Positions 36,921 through 49,151 of a stretch of DNA of 61,793 nucleotides are shown one piece after another. The DNA comes from Saccoglossus kowalevskii (lineage: Eukaryota; Hemichordata; Enteropneusta; Harrimaniidae): contig NW_003149268.1 in assembly GCF_000003605.2 (NCBI RefSeq), positions 282,883 to 344,675 on the forward strand. The letters run 5' to 3'. Below the pieces are notes generated by a model. It made no database searches and was not told the origin of the DNA. It saw only the letters and a list, made by a program, of their open reading frames with translations. The position numbers and the translations under genes are program-made. The first letter of the stretch is position 1; each line of letters opens with the position of its first letter.

Positions 36921-37105
36921 TATTGTAAAGGGGTTAATTATTCATTGGGTTTTTATTTTGCTTATTTCGCTGACTGGAAAATATATCAAATTAAAACCCA
37001 GTGAATATGTAAAATTTAGCATAGAACACATTATCTAAATGATAAAACCGTTAATTTAAAACCCACTAAATATGCCTGAAATGGTAAATCAGTCATTTTA
37101 CAGTA
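36921..37105 (-). mobile_element. TACTGT MITE family, inverted copy (copy 2)
   Basis: Starts TATTGTAAAGGGGTTAATTA and ends cattttacagta. In reverse orientation it matches the element at 48942 along its length, including the attcattgggttttt and gctgactggaaa blocks. Terminal inverted repeats begin TAxTGTAAA. No coding capacity; the plus-strand open frame at 36742-37038 overlaps it and is an artefact. Confidence 0.72.
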
Positions 37106-37621
37106 TGTTAATATTTATTTTATTGTGTATTGTTAAACACACTTAATTGCAACACTGTGTTGTAAGGGTACATATCAAGTTATAATAAAGAACAAATTAT
37201 TTAATGCAAAGTACATGTAAAATAAAGGAATTAGTAACATTCTTTTTTTTTTTTTACAATATTTAGTCAATCTGATTTTGTGAGCAACACAAATTGATGA
37301 AGATGCGAAACAACCTTGCAATTGAACTTTGACCCTCAAAAAAAAAATACCCCTGTTTTTCATCCTGACCTAAAATGTGACAACTGACAGATTCAGTAAA
37401 CCATTTTTATATTTACCCTCACCCTACTTAATCGGAACATACAAATGTCAATACGGAGGATAAACATGATCAAATATGTAGTATTTAAAAAAACGCAAAT
37501 ACAAATTTAACGATGTAATATACATGATATATAAAAGCAATAAAACAAACACTTGACCTGGCATGTACGCAAGCTATATCGACATATAAAACCAGTCTTG
37601 CTCACTCATTCACTTACGCAG

Positions 37622-37738
37622 GCATACCGTCCATCTGTGCAAAATCACAGGGTATTTTTTCGAAATTGCAACTTGAATATTAAAATTCATAGTGCAGCAT
37701 CCCATCAAAAAAATCTTTTGACCAACCGAACCTATTAA
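37622..37738 (+). CDS. Weak terminal-exon candidate, plus strand
   Basis: A good acceptor (cttgctcactcattcacttacgcag region, ending 37621) precedes 38 open codons in phase 0, AYRPSVQNHRVFFRNCNLNI onwards to a TAA at 37736-37738. The same spot on the minus strand offers a donor-like GTAAGTGAATG. No partner exon and no recognised family. Confidence 0.13.
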   Translation, partial: AYRPSVQNHRVFFRNCNLNIKIHSAASHQKNLLTNRTY

Positions 37739-38208
37739 GTGCTTAATCATGAAAAAATAATAAAATAAATGGAAGAAACATGAAAGATTACTCGCATATA
37801 CAGATGCACCATGTGGCGAGAAACATTCATACCACTTAACTGTATTGAAGTACTCCTACGTATGCTTAGTTGTTTTGCAGAGAAAAATCTTTTCTAATAT
37901 TCCTAAAATTCGACTATAGTGCCGTATTGCAAGAATAGACAGCAGGTAGGCATTATTGAACGGTGTATTTTTTTTAAGCGGATGTGGACATTCCTCTTAA
38001 CTTCCAGTGTGAAATTGGCCTACTGTTATTAACTTAATAAGGCGAACAATTCTAAGATACGCATCCACAAGTCACGTCACTTCATATGGTGATTTTTCAC
38101 AAACTTAAATCCACTGAGAAATAATATACACTAACGCAATCAAGATCTCACTCCGTTAATATTCAGACCCAATGCTATTGAAAAATAATGATAAAAAGAC
38201 TTATTTAC

Positions 38209-38294
38209 CAAAGTAAGAACAATTCTGGCAAATGCCTATCCGCCCTGCCAGACTATTGTCGATGTCGTCAGTTTCACTGTCAAAGCATTCCACA
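38209..38294 (-). CDS. Possible 86-bp internal exon, minus strand, acidic Cys-containing peptide
   Basis: On the minus strand tgggattgtctgctgaatcag gives an acceptor and TTTG|GTAAATAAG a moderate donor. The single open frame needs two bases from upstream, then reads VECFDSETDDIDNSLAGRIG followed by ICQNCSYF and one spare G. The acidic, Cys-containing composition is quite unlike neighbouring chance frames, which makes this one of the better exon candidates. Its 3' phase fits the 30163-30248 candidate. I do not recognise the protein. A plus-strand ATG frame (38232-38483) overlaps it; one of the two is a shadow. Confidence 0.28.
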
Positions 38295-38299
38295 CTGAT

Positions 38300-39590
38300 T
38301 CAGCAGACAATCCCATTTTTAAACACCTTTAGAAATGAGGGCAGCCTACAGGCACCAGCAAACATGCGTTTACCATATATTATCAAGCATAAATTACAGT
38401 TTCAGCACATATTTCTACTATGGTTATTCCCCAGTTTATTTCAAGACTTAACCGCAACAAAATCTATGATGCGAGTCACGTAACTATAATAACAAAACAA
38501 AGTGGGGGAATACATTTTTATTTTATGTTTCAAACTCTATACTTTGTCAGACCCTAAACTCAACAATGACTCCTAGTCTTGGGGCGAAGCTAAGTCGCAG
38601 AACGTTATACATTGCTAAGACGCACACCACTGTACCATGTATTTCTATGGGCTCTGTGCAAGCTGCTGTGGAACACCAGTCGGAGAGTCGATGAAAACAG
38701 CTAAAGTCGAGGAAACTGAGCAACCAAATTTATATATATTGCACATGTAGGGGTAATCTAGTTACACTGTTCTAGAGAGTCTCAACAACTACCCAAAAGT
38801 ACAGTTTTCTGAGAGTTTTTGGCTTTTGTTTTCAACGTGATTGGCTGTCAAGCGGTTAAAATGCCCGTCCCTGAGAATACGATATTTATGTTACATTTTG
38901 TCAACAGTCAGCAACAATCAAAAAGATCAGTTGAAATCTCCTTGGTATTGCCATTCACTTTTATTCCACTCAATTGTTCATGAAATCCAGATAAAAACAA
39001 TCATTACATTCAAATTTAGCAGAGACACTGATCAAACATTCACAAAAATGCAAATTTTTAAGCAATTTGAGCTTTATTGGCCCCATCTCAAAATGTATGT
39101 ATGGAACATATGGTGGAAACAGTTTGTACATAGTGGGCAAGATGGTTAATCATTAACATTTGTGAAGATTTAATAATAACATTCGATATTTGTAAAATAA
39201 TGCTTTACCAAAGATTCCTATGTTCCAAATCTGCCTCTTTTTACAAGGTTGAATTGGTCACATAGACTGACGACAGTCCGTCTGGCCTAATGTTTTTTTT
39301 TGTTTTTTTTAACTGAAATGATTTAATCAAATGTCACAATACGTTTGCAAGGGTCATAATGCCCGAGGGACTGTTATGGTCCGATACGCCACTACTTGCC
39401 AATGTAGAGAAATTCTTCTGCAGTGTATCTATGTGATTGACAGATGGAATGACATCATGAAATGAATAACCAATTGCAACTCACTGGGGAAATGCAATAT
39501 CTAGTCACAACTTTCATCAAAGTTTTGCTGAGCCTTTTACCAGATTTTGTCGTACTTTCACTGTCCTCAAGGTTAAACAAGCATTTCAAT
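38300..39590. other. Unique AT-rich sequence, nothing supported
   Basis: Plus-strand frame 38841-39149 is open for 102 codons but has no splice or start context and an unremarkable composition. Confidence 0.4.
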
Positions 39591-40395
39591 TAAAGAACTG
39601 AAGACATCATCAGAAAATGAACAATATGTATAGTATCAAAGCAGTCGGACTTACAGTTTTTAACAAGAAGTCGAAAATATCACTTTCTACCAAAAATGAC
39701 CAAAATATTCACCAAAATTAGAGAATTGAAGATATCATCACGAAATGAACAAATCTGAGAAAGGTCTACATGTAGTATCTATATATGTAATATCAAAGCA
39801 ATTGAACTTTTGGTTTTTAACAAGAAGTCGAAAATATCACTTTTTACCAAATATGACAAAAATATTCATCAAAATTATAGAATCCAAGATATCATCACGA
39901 AATGAACAAATCTGAGAAAGGTCTACATGTAGTATCTAAATATGTAATATCAAAGCAATTGAACTATTGGTTTTTAACAAGAAGTCGAAAATATCACTTT
40001 TTACCAAAAATTACAAAAATATTCACCAAAATTAGAGAATTGAAGACATCATCACAAAATGAACAAATCTGAGAGAGGTCCACATGTAGTACCTATATAT
40101 GTAATATCAAAGCAATCGGACTTGTGGTTTTTAACAAGAAGTCGAAAATATCACTTTTTACCAAAAATTACAAAAATATTCACCAAAATTAGAGAATTGA
40201 AGATATCAACATGAAATGAACAAACCTAAGAGAGGTCTACCCAATGTACATATACACCAAGTATCAAAGCATTCAGGCTTGTAGTCTTCAAGAAGAAGTC
40301 GAAAAAGTAAAACATTGACACGGACGACGACGACGACGGACAATCACTCATATGATAAGCTCCGCTCGACAAAGTCGACAGCGGAGCTAAAAATG
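39591..40395 (+). mobile_element. Pearl/HINE-like element: 157-bp tandem core, ACGACG microsatellite, 3' hairpin
   Basis: Landmark gaattgaagatatcatcac-like starts occur near 39595, 39724, 39880, 40037 and 40194 (156-157 bp apart after a shorter first unit). The core is followed by a CGACGACGACGACGG microsatellite (40319-40340) and a long stem-loop at 40358-40388. Its outer arms AGCTCCGCT and AGCGGAGCT pair perfectly, with inner CGAC/GTCG around aaa. An A-run follows. The structure matches that of non-autonomous Helentron-type elements. A minus-strand frame at 40226-40525 spans the end of the element and is not a gene. Confidence 0.75.
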
Positions 40396-40529
40396 GAACT
40401 TGACCAATTTGTAGTTCTGGAGATGGAAAAGTTGGCACAAGACGATCGAATAAACAAACACATGCAAGACAGTTAAAATCCAGCGATTTGACCTTTCCAT
40501 GCAGATGAGCTCTGCCTATATGCAAATTT

Positions 40530-41065
40530 TACTAAGTCATCAAGATGTGTACATAATTAATATCAAGGCAGTACACCTTCAGGCCTACAGTCCTCCACAA
40601 ACAAAGTAAAAGAACAGAGTAAACAACATACCTTTAGTGAGAAAGCCTATGTGAGCTGTTGTTTACATTAACTACCAAGCAAAGAATATCATCTTTAATA
40701 AACACTCAAGTATCACCATAATTTTAATTGGAGTGGGAGTGGGGTTGGGGCATAGTAATAGTCATTTACTTTTCAGAAATTAGCTGAGTAAGACTGAGAA
40801 CCCAGTTGCACATCAAAGAATGAAGTATGATTGAACTGGTTGAATTAAAACAATAGGAAAAATACCTCAATACAAGATTAGATCAAAAGTGTACACATAA
40901 TGAAAGCATTCGAATATGTATCCATATGACAAAAATATTGAGAATTGAAAATATTGTCATGAAATGTACAAATCTGAAAAAGATCCACCGAAGTTATCTC
41001 CATACCATGAACTGAGAGTTTTTAAGAAAATCACCAATATCAACAGCTGCAATGACAGCAGGGCT
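40530..41065 (+). mobile_element. Decayed solo units of the 157-bp element
   Basis: taatatcaaggcagtacacc near 40558 parallels the last unit of the preceding element (gtatcaaagcattcaggctt near 40261). 40930-41060 parallels a full unit (gagaattgaaaatattgtca, then gaactgagagtttttaagaa). Confidence 0.5.
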
Positions 41066-42185
41066 AGAAAAGACGTTTGATAATAATACCTGAATTTATG
41101 TAATTTGGAAAGTACTGGAATGCATTGACCTTGGTACGCCCTGACAATATCATATCCTAAACATTCTGCCAATATTGTAATACTGTAATCAACGTGTTTG
41201 TGTACACATACATTTGAATAGCAGTGAAATAATAACGTACCCACATTTTCACATTTGCATTGTGAAATAGAGGGGGGGGGAACCCTCCCACACATAATAC
41301 CGAATAATTATGAATGAATGATAAAAGGATATACTTCACTGCCTATTTGTTTCCTTGATGGTTAACAAGGATAACAGTATATTACACTGTTCGATAGTTG
41401 GGGGGGGGTCGTAAAGTCAATTTAAACTCATGAAAAGAGTTGACACCATTATGTAAGCAACTGGACAATGTAAAAGATAATAATCTCAACACATAGCGAG
41501 TACATTAGCGTTTTTATAAATTTGCACATTCATCACAAATCCACACATTGACAACTGCATCAGGCTGAACAATCCATTATCATTTCACTTTAAATACACA
41601 GTAATTACATAATGACTATATACCACTTTATTAGCACTAATTTATTTATTTATTTATTCATTTATATATTTTTTTGCCACTTAATCATCTGGTGACTGTA
41701 ATTAGCTGAGATTTTATGTAATTAGTCAATTCACGCTACATTAGTAGCAAGATGGAGGAGATTGAACTGTTCATTGTAAAATCTGTGAAACATGCTTAAT
41801 TCGGCACGTATGCACAAACATGTTCCGGTGATAAAGTTGTAAATATGGTTTGTTAACATGACAACTCGGAAATGTTTGTACTTGACATACCAGACATGAA
41901 CTTAACGTGGGCTCCAGTTAGATGATTAATAAATATGCATCCTATAGATTATAATTTAAAATAAATGAGCTAAAAACAGTAAATTGTCATGGTAATTACA
42001 GATTATTAAACTGAACATTTAATTTGAATGCAAATTAGAATGCAGACTATTAGAAACTCATATTACGTATCCAGACAAACAGCAAGCTTGTAATCAAAGA
42101 AAGCTTAGAAAGAACTCCCGTGTGCTGAGAGTATTGGAGACGCATTAAAAATTAATTCAAAATTACTTGAACTTGATATATTGAT
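41066..42185. other. Unique AT-rich sequence with two G-runs
   Basis: G-runs lie near 41271-41280 and 41400-41408. No supported gene. Confidence 0.4.
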
Positions 42186-43766
42186 GGAAACGCAGAAAAC
42201 TAATTATGCAAATAAGGTAACTAATATGAACTGATTTAAGTGTAAAACTAATAAGGTCTGCACAATGTACCAAGTTTCATTGAAACGTGATTAGAACCAA
42301 AAAATTATTAATTATTATGCTAATTAGAGAATTAATATAAACAGATTTTAACTCAAAATTAATCAGGCTGTCTATTGTCCTAGAGCATTTATGTACCAAG
42401 TTTTATTCAAATGTGATGATCAATACTTGAGATATCAGTATTAATTAATTATGTTAATTAGGTGATTAAGAAGCATAAATATTTACCAAAAACTATCATG
42501 GTGTATAGTCCTAGGTTCATTGAAATGAGATGGGTACCCTTTAAAAGTTTCATTAAAATCCAATGAGTGTTTTTTTAGACAGTGCAACAGCCATAAAACA
42601 GCGAAAAAATTAACTACCGGTAATTATGCAAAATAAGGTAATTAATATGCACAATTATTTATCCCAAAATTAATCAGGTCTCTGCATAGTCCTAGAAGAT
42701 CTATGTCGCAAGTCTCATTGAAATGTGATGATTAGATTGTATCAGGTGAAAATTAACTAATTATGCTAATAAGGTGATTAATATGCACAAATATTTACCC
42801 AAAAACTGATTAGGGGTCTGCACAGTCAGTCATCAAGTAACTATGTACCAAGTTTCATTGAAACGTGATCATTACTACTCGAAATATCAAAGGATGAAAA
42901 TTAATTAATTATGCAAATTAGGTAATTAATGTGTACTGACATTACCCTAAAAACTATCAGGTCAGTGCAGTGTCATATGACATCTATGTAAGTTTAATTG
43001 AAATGTGATGATTAGTACTTGAGATATCAGTGGAATTCAAAGCCGGAAATTGATTAATCATTATGCAAATTAGGTAATTAATATTAATAAACAGGTTTTT
43101 ACCCAAAACTAATCAAATCTGCGCATTAGTTCAGAGTATCCATGTGCCAAGTTTCATCGAAATCCAATGAGTGGTTCTTCAAATATCAGTGGAACAGTCA
43201 TGGAACTGCTTAAAATCAGTTAGTTGTTATGCAAATTAGGTAATTAATATTCATAGATTTTACCCAAAACTAATCAAATCTGCGCATTAGTTCAGAGTAT
43301 CCATGTGCCAAGTTTCATCGAAATCCAATGAGTGGTTCTTCAAATATCAGTGGAACAGTCATGGAACAGCTTAAAATCAGTTAATTATTATGCAAATTAG
43401 GTAATTAATATTCATAGATTTTTACCCAAAACTAATCAAATCTGCGCAGTAGTTCAGAGCATCTATGTGCCAAGTTTCATCAAAATCCAATGAATGGTTC
43501 TTCAGATATCAGTGGAACAGTCATGAAACAGCTAAAAATCAGCTAATTATCATGCAAATTAGGTAATTAATATTTATGAATTTTTACCAAAACCTAATCA
43601 ACTCTGCGCATTATCCCAGAGCATCTATGTACCAAGTTTCACCAAAATTTGATTACCCCGGTAGTGGTTTTTGAGATAACGGTGGAACAAAAAAAGTGAC
43701 ATACAGACATACAGACAGGGTAACTGCAAAGACTCCCTTTTGTGCTTCGCACACGGGAGTCAAAAA
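42186..43766 (+). mobile_element. Pearl/HINE-like element: about 161-bp tandem core and 3' hairpin
   Basis: At least nine units, each carrying a ttatgcaaattaggtaatta block and a tgtaccaagtttcattgaaa block. The last full units are about 161 bp apart (43141, 43302, 43464); earlier ones vary. The core is followed by ACATACAGACATACAGACAG (about 43700) and a stem-loop at 43731-43761: GACTCCC pairs with GGGAGTC, and inside TGTGC pairs with GCACA around ttc. An A-run follows. Non-coding. Further decayed units continue to about 44050. Confidence 0.75.
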
Positions 43767-44699
43767 GTTTCAATACATTCAAGCTAACAGAGAACGTGAA
43801 AAAAACAGTAAATTTAGCCAATTAAACTGCACAGATTGATTTTGAATTACCCATCATGCAACTGCACAAGCAGTATAAATGTTCTGTGATTCAATCTATA
43901 CGAGTAAACTGGTAGGATATAAATGAACATGCAAATTAGCTAATTAATATGCATGAATGCATTTACTAAGTTTCATCTGATGCAAAGATACACAAAGAAC
44001 ACAGCTAAATTGACCATTATGCAAACAGCACAATTAGTATGCAAGGATTTATACTAAATTCTAATCAACTCTACACGATACAGTAGCTGCGAAATTTCAT
44101 ATATTTCAGGCTTCATCTTGATTTTTCATTTGTAAAAATTCTAAATCAAGTTTGCAGACAGATCAGAGTTCTGAAGTCTGTCTGTAACCACCAAAATTAT
44201 TTCTTGAACACACCTACATACTTAATTGACAGACAGTTGACAATGATTTACGCACATGTAATCTGGTGATTTCATTCAAAATGACGAGCTGGGTGCCATT
44301 TTACAAATCCACATGAAATTTCTACAGCCTTGGAAGCGTTCCCATTTCAAGCAGCTTTGGTAACATAGGCGTGGGTACAAAGAAAATGTGTACCCCCCCC
44401 CCCCCCATTCTTACATGTTCACCACCAGACTTTCTAGCTCAAGGGCTTAAACACATTTTCTTGGAACGTGACTACCATTTTGAATGGTTGATACAAAGTA
44501 AACCATCTGGTATAAACATCAATATTTAATGTAAGGCTTCCATAACTGGTGTATTCATTTTGGAAAACAATGTATCGATTTTTTTGTAAATATCTGATAA
44601 TTCAAGCATGCATTCATGCAATTGGACTATAGCAAACATATTTTAAATTCCACTTGTACATACTGGACTAGACACACACATGCACTGGTCATGAATCAG

Positions 44700-45012
44700 C
44701 ATGTCAATTACCAGTAGTGGTCGTGGCGTCAGACCCATGATGGATAGGCCTCGGTTCAAATCCTACACAAGGTTGAACAGCAAAAAGAGGTTGACCCATA
44801 CATCCTGGGTGAGTATACACTATACTTAATTGGGATTGAGTTAAGCCACTGGCCGAGAATCATTAACTAAACAGATAGGCCCCTGGAGGACCGTAGTTAG
44901 GATGTACAGGTACTAACGTTTGACAGGGCCGATGGGAGATGGTCAGTGGATGAATATGAAATATGGTTTCTATGGCAAAATACCCATTATGTACTACCAG
45001 TACTTACACTTG
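44700..45012 (+). mobile_element. tRNA-derived SINE
   Basis: A tRNA-like head with an A-box-like taccagtagtgg (44709-44720) and a good B box, ggttcaaatcc (44753-44763), at tRNA-like spacing. A body of about 240 bp follows, ending in a gtacttacact stretch. The body is repeated at 49.64-49.81 kb, and the head-body junction is repeated at 25.5 kb on the other strand. Three related copies in one window argue for a dispersed family and not a functional tRNA gene. Confidence 0.68.
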
Positions 45013-45019
45013 CTATCTG

Positions 45020-46015
45020 ACAAAAAAATGTGCAATACAAAATTATTTGAAGCGTAAATTGAGTATAAATCAGAATTCAAGCTTGTTCAACATATGATAT
45101 AAATTCTATAACAAGACTATCATTTTTAAGTGAAATCCGTTAATCCAGACAATACAACATTTATGTATGCCTTAGTTTTCCATAGAAATTATTAATCTGA
45201 TGGATAATCTTGTGTAAGGATTAACAATTTTCATTAACTAGGTACGCATAATTTCATCATGATTCTCTGAACTGATTAATAATCAATTAAGAGTAGAGAA
45301 TTGTATCGAGTCCATCTGGTGCAGAATTAATGGAATAAAAATAAAAATACAAGAATACATGCTTGGGCATCATACAATTTTCAATCAGAGTATATTGACG
45401 GTTATTTGATGTTTATATCCTATCTATGATAGGTATATAGGTTTAGCTGAACAATCACAATAGGGGCTCCATCCCATGCATTTTTAACGCATTGCTTGTT
45501 GCTAACTTGCTACAAAATTGTAGTAAGTATTTCTGACATTAATCCAGAGATAATCCCCCTTTGACCATCCAAACTAAAAAAAAATATATACTAATTTAGA
45601 GTTCTCAAGCAACTAGGTGAGTTCCACTATCTAAAAAGAGGATAAATATGAATAAAAGAAATCACAGCTTGGAAACACTTAAAAACAATACTGTGCGTAG
45701 AAAACTTATCCTTTTTATAACAATTCACAACAGCATTTAGTGGCATTCAGGCTAATATACTGGTTTGAGTCAGAAAACATTCATCATTCATCGGTATATG
45801 ATTACCTAAGTATTTAGAGATGGTCTATTAAATTGAGCTAATATTTAACGACCCAGAATTTGTGTCTGGTATCATCAGCTGTCCTTATTTAATACAACAT
45901 CTCTTAGCAACAGATAAAATTATTGTGACTGTATTCACACAGTGATTTCAAGAGATAAAACTTACTTTGAGTCAAATTTTTGAAAGCACAAAAAAAAAAA
46001 AACTGCAACAAAAAT
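45020..46015. other. Unique AT-rich sequence, nothing supported
   Basis: No repeats or open frames of note. Confidence 0.4.
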
Positions 46016-46017
46016 TA

Positions 46018-46018
46018 A

Positions 46019-46051
<33 letters not shown>
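46018..46051 (+). repeat. (AAC)n microsatellite
   Basis: About 11 uninterrupted AAC units. A minus-strand open frame reads through it as a Leu run, which is an artefact. Confidence 0.97.
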
Positions 46052-46155
46052 GACTACCTGCTTGCTGCTTGCCTTTCTGTGCCTGCCTATACCTTGAGCC
46101 GTATCATTTCTAAAATGGGCGAGACGATATCGAGTTATGTTGACAGAACAACGAT

Positions 46156-46340
46156 CTACCTCACCTGCAGTACAACTCTGAAGACATACCATAAAACACT
46201 ATATATTTTCAGCTCCCACAAGACGCCGTAACAGTTCCCGAAAGACAACTAATTTTCCACGTCTTAGTGATCACAGGTGTTTACATTGCCCGTAAGCAGT
46301 AAGTAGACCGCGAGAGAATACCTAGTGCTTTCTGGCCTCA
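46156..46340 (-). promoter_or_regulatory. Possible minus-strand first exon and promoter
   Basis: A near-perfect donor, CTGCAG|GTGAGGTAG, lies on the minus strand at about 46155/46156. The sequence upstream of it is locally CpG-richer than its surroundings and contains TATATAG shortly before an ATG that would read MVCLQSCTA into the donor. This fits an alternative first exon of a minus-strand gene, but nothing confirms transcription. Confidence 0.2.
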
Positions 46341-46344
46341 GGCA

Positions 46345-47125
46345 TCCTAACAAAAAGCGCAAAGAAGATTAGTTTTTGGTTAACAATCAGGAAAATAATA
46401 ACTCCGCTAATTTTCAATTCTGCATCACTTCATCATGCTCATACATCATGGCTAACAAAATAAATCTGTTAACACAGATAAATGAGTCGGCCGGTGAATA
46501 AAATAGTGGACAAAATATTGCTTTAATCATTCATCGACGTAACCATGCAGAGGAACATTATTAACAAAAACACTTGAATAATGAAAACAAGCGATGATTG
46601 CGGTCTACACCATAATATTTAATTTTTTTTATCTAGCGCCACAACACAATAGTGCTTTGTGAAATATGGTATTAATTTATACAGTAATGGAAAACTCTCT
46701 GGGGTAGTGATTATTAAAAATAACACTGAAAGACAGAATGAAACACCTGTTGTGCCATTATCAAGCCACAGAGCTACAACTACAGGTATTCAATCAGTGC
46801 ATCACAGTTGCACATACCACAGCCTCTCAGTGAAAAAACCTAGCATCGTGTCCTGTAGTGTTTAAATGAAGTAAACTTATTTTCTAATGTCAACACGTAC
46901 CCTCTAGGACATCATAATACGTTGCTGACATACACTCACTGTGACACAATCAACTAATTTGTGATACACCATCGAAGTGGCCATATGACTATCCATAATA
47001 TAGATATCGATTACAAAAGTAAATCTTTCCATTACGGAATTGTATTTCGATTATAAATCCTGCATGAATTCACCAAAGAAAGCAGCATAAAAATGGGGGA
47101 AACGTTGGCTATAAAAATATATTAT
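46345..47125. other. Unique sequence, nothing supported
   Basis: AT-rich with no arrays; a short plus frame at 46659-46865 has no context. Confidence 0.4.
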
Positions 47126-47129
47126 TTTC

Positions 47130-47341
47130 TCCACTTAAAAATTCAAATTTAGATAATTTTTAACTTCTATTTAATTTTTACCGTTTAGACATTTTGAGCA
47201 TATTCATTGGGTATTAAATTCACAGATTTCCCAATCAAACAATGAGTTCTATTGCAATTTTACATATTCACAGATTTAATTTAGTGAAATAGCAAAATTA
47301 AAACAGTGAAAATTAATACCTTTTCACAGTAGTATATTTTC
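47130..47341 (+). mobile_element. TACTGT MITE family (copy 3)
   Basis: catattcattgggtattaaa, ttacatattcacagattt and the right end cttttcacagta match the element at 48942 in order and spacing. The left terminus is diverged, so that boundary is approximate. Confidence 0.6.
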
Positions 47342-47344
47342 ATG

Positions 47345-48941
47345 CTTGAAAACTTTTCGAGTCCTCATGAATAGTACCCAAGGCAAGTTTTTTCAATGCA
47401 CGAAGATTGGAAATTCTGATTTCATTTGTTGCTAATTAATTGTTTACGTGAATAATGAAACGAAATTCTGACATTGATTGATTTGTTGAGTCACTGTAGT
47501 ATGCCACGTTGGGATTTTTCTCTCTCAATATTACACCTTTTTGGACTCTATCTGACATACTTATCATTAATCAATTGTTTGTATTGTGTACACATAAGCG
47601 ACTGTTACAATGGCTTGATTGTTTTGGAAATGAATGGATTGTGTGTCAGGTTATGGGTACGTGTTCTAGTAGATTCAACAACTTTAAAGTTGCAAGCACA
47701 CTTTGAAAACACACTAACTGACTGAAATTTGCGTTGTTTTCCCTAAAAATATAAAATATTAAAAATAGATTTCCACACCTTTTATTTTCAATGTATTGAA
47801 GGTTCATGTCCAGTAGACAAACATACCTACAATGTTAAACTGACCTTTAATCTGTTCACCACCAGTTACCTCATTTCATCATAAATCCACAAAATAGTTT
47901 ATAGTCTGCACCTTCCCCTTCAGAAAATTAGGACTAAAATAGCCAAATTTTTGAAGTGAAAATTGACTTAAATTGTGTCTGTTGGCTCCAAAATTAGGGT
48001 TCATTTCCAGAAATATTGAAGAATATATGAAAAAAAAGTGCAGAAAAATTTAGGTGAGAAAGTCTGGTGATATGAACAGGACTACGGGTATTTTGTGAAT
48101 TTGTAATGAAAAGAGGGAACTGGGAGATAGAAAGGTTAAAAGGACCTCTAGAATTCATATTCTGCAGGTAATTATCCATCTACAATCAAAAACATTTTAT
48201 AGTGTGTATACTGGAACCTGACAGATTTGAACATTTTGATTTGTATTTGTGGTTGAGATTGAGTCTTAGTGAGAAAATGGACTGAAACAACATCCTCAAG
48301 AAATGTTTTCAGAAAGAAGCATTTAGGGAAAGCATTCAAAAGTTAATCTTTTCTGTTCATGACATTTGTAACTATTAATATTGAGAAATGTTTGTAGTTC
48401 ATTCTTATTACATATAATAGTGGATGATACAAGTGGACTAAATGTCTTGATACAGACAAAAAAACAAGAGTCCGACAAATGTCATAAGTACACAGTTGGT
48501 GAAATGTTTCATGAATTTTGAAGACCTGCATGCATTTTTCTTAATTTTTAATTATACAAAAGTCACAGCGGAGATCTGAAAAATGAAATTCTGATGAAAT
48601 ATCTGTCTATTTTTAAGGGCGTCAAGGGAGTAAAGGTGGGTGGATTATTTCACCCCTAGATGGCCCTTGACAATGACCTAGATGACTACCTGTTCATTTA
48701 GTCCAGCAAAGTCGGGCAATGTCAACCAATAATTCTCATAAATACACAGGGTGACCAACCTGTTTTGATTGTACAATACAATTCAAAACATTGAGAGAAC
48801 TACTCTCAAGTCTCATGTTGTGAACTTGAGTCAATTGCTACTTTTTTTTAAAAATCACACTGAGACAGAGTAAACAATTCTTGATCAACAGCGTACATGT
48901 ATATAATCAAAGCTTAGAAAGAACTCATGTACTGGAGGGCA
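47345..48941. other. Unique AT-rich sequence, nothing supported
   Basis: Two overlapping plus frames (47474-47725, 47509-47706) and two minus frames look like chance. No repeats detected. Confidence 0.4.
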
Positions 48942-49151
48942 TACTGTAAAATGACTAATTTTCACTAGGTTTAAATTTCGCTGATTACCATTTCAGGCAT
49001 ATTCAGTGGGTTTTAAATTCATGGTTTTATCATTTAGATAATGTGTTCTATGCTAAATTTTACATATTCACTGGGTTTTAATTTAGCGCAATTTCCAGTC
49101 AGCAAAATAACAAAAATTAAAACCCAGTGAATAATTAATCCTTTTACAGTA
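48942..49151 (+). mobile_element. TACTGT MITE family, best-preserved copy (copy 4)
   Basis: TACTGTAAAA at 48942-48951 and its perfect complement at 49142-49151. The similarity between the arms extends with mismatches for roughly 55 bp (tgactaattttcactaggtt against ggattaattattcactgggt), giving a foldback structure of 210 bp. If TA is the target duplication the arm begins CTGTAAAA, as in the elements at 9021 and 55025. Confidence 0.78.

Noticed and set aside
44700-44775. Functional tRNA gene
   Set aside because: The A box is poor, no cloverleaf stems could be built, and the body is repeated elsewhere, so a SINE head fits better.
45962-46192. Minus-strand 76-codon ORF with a Leu run
   Set aside because: The Leu run is the AAC microsatellite; only the donor and upstream sequence at 46156 were kept as a possible first exon.
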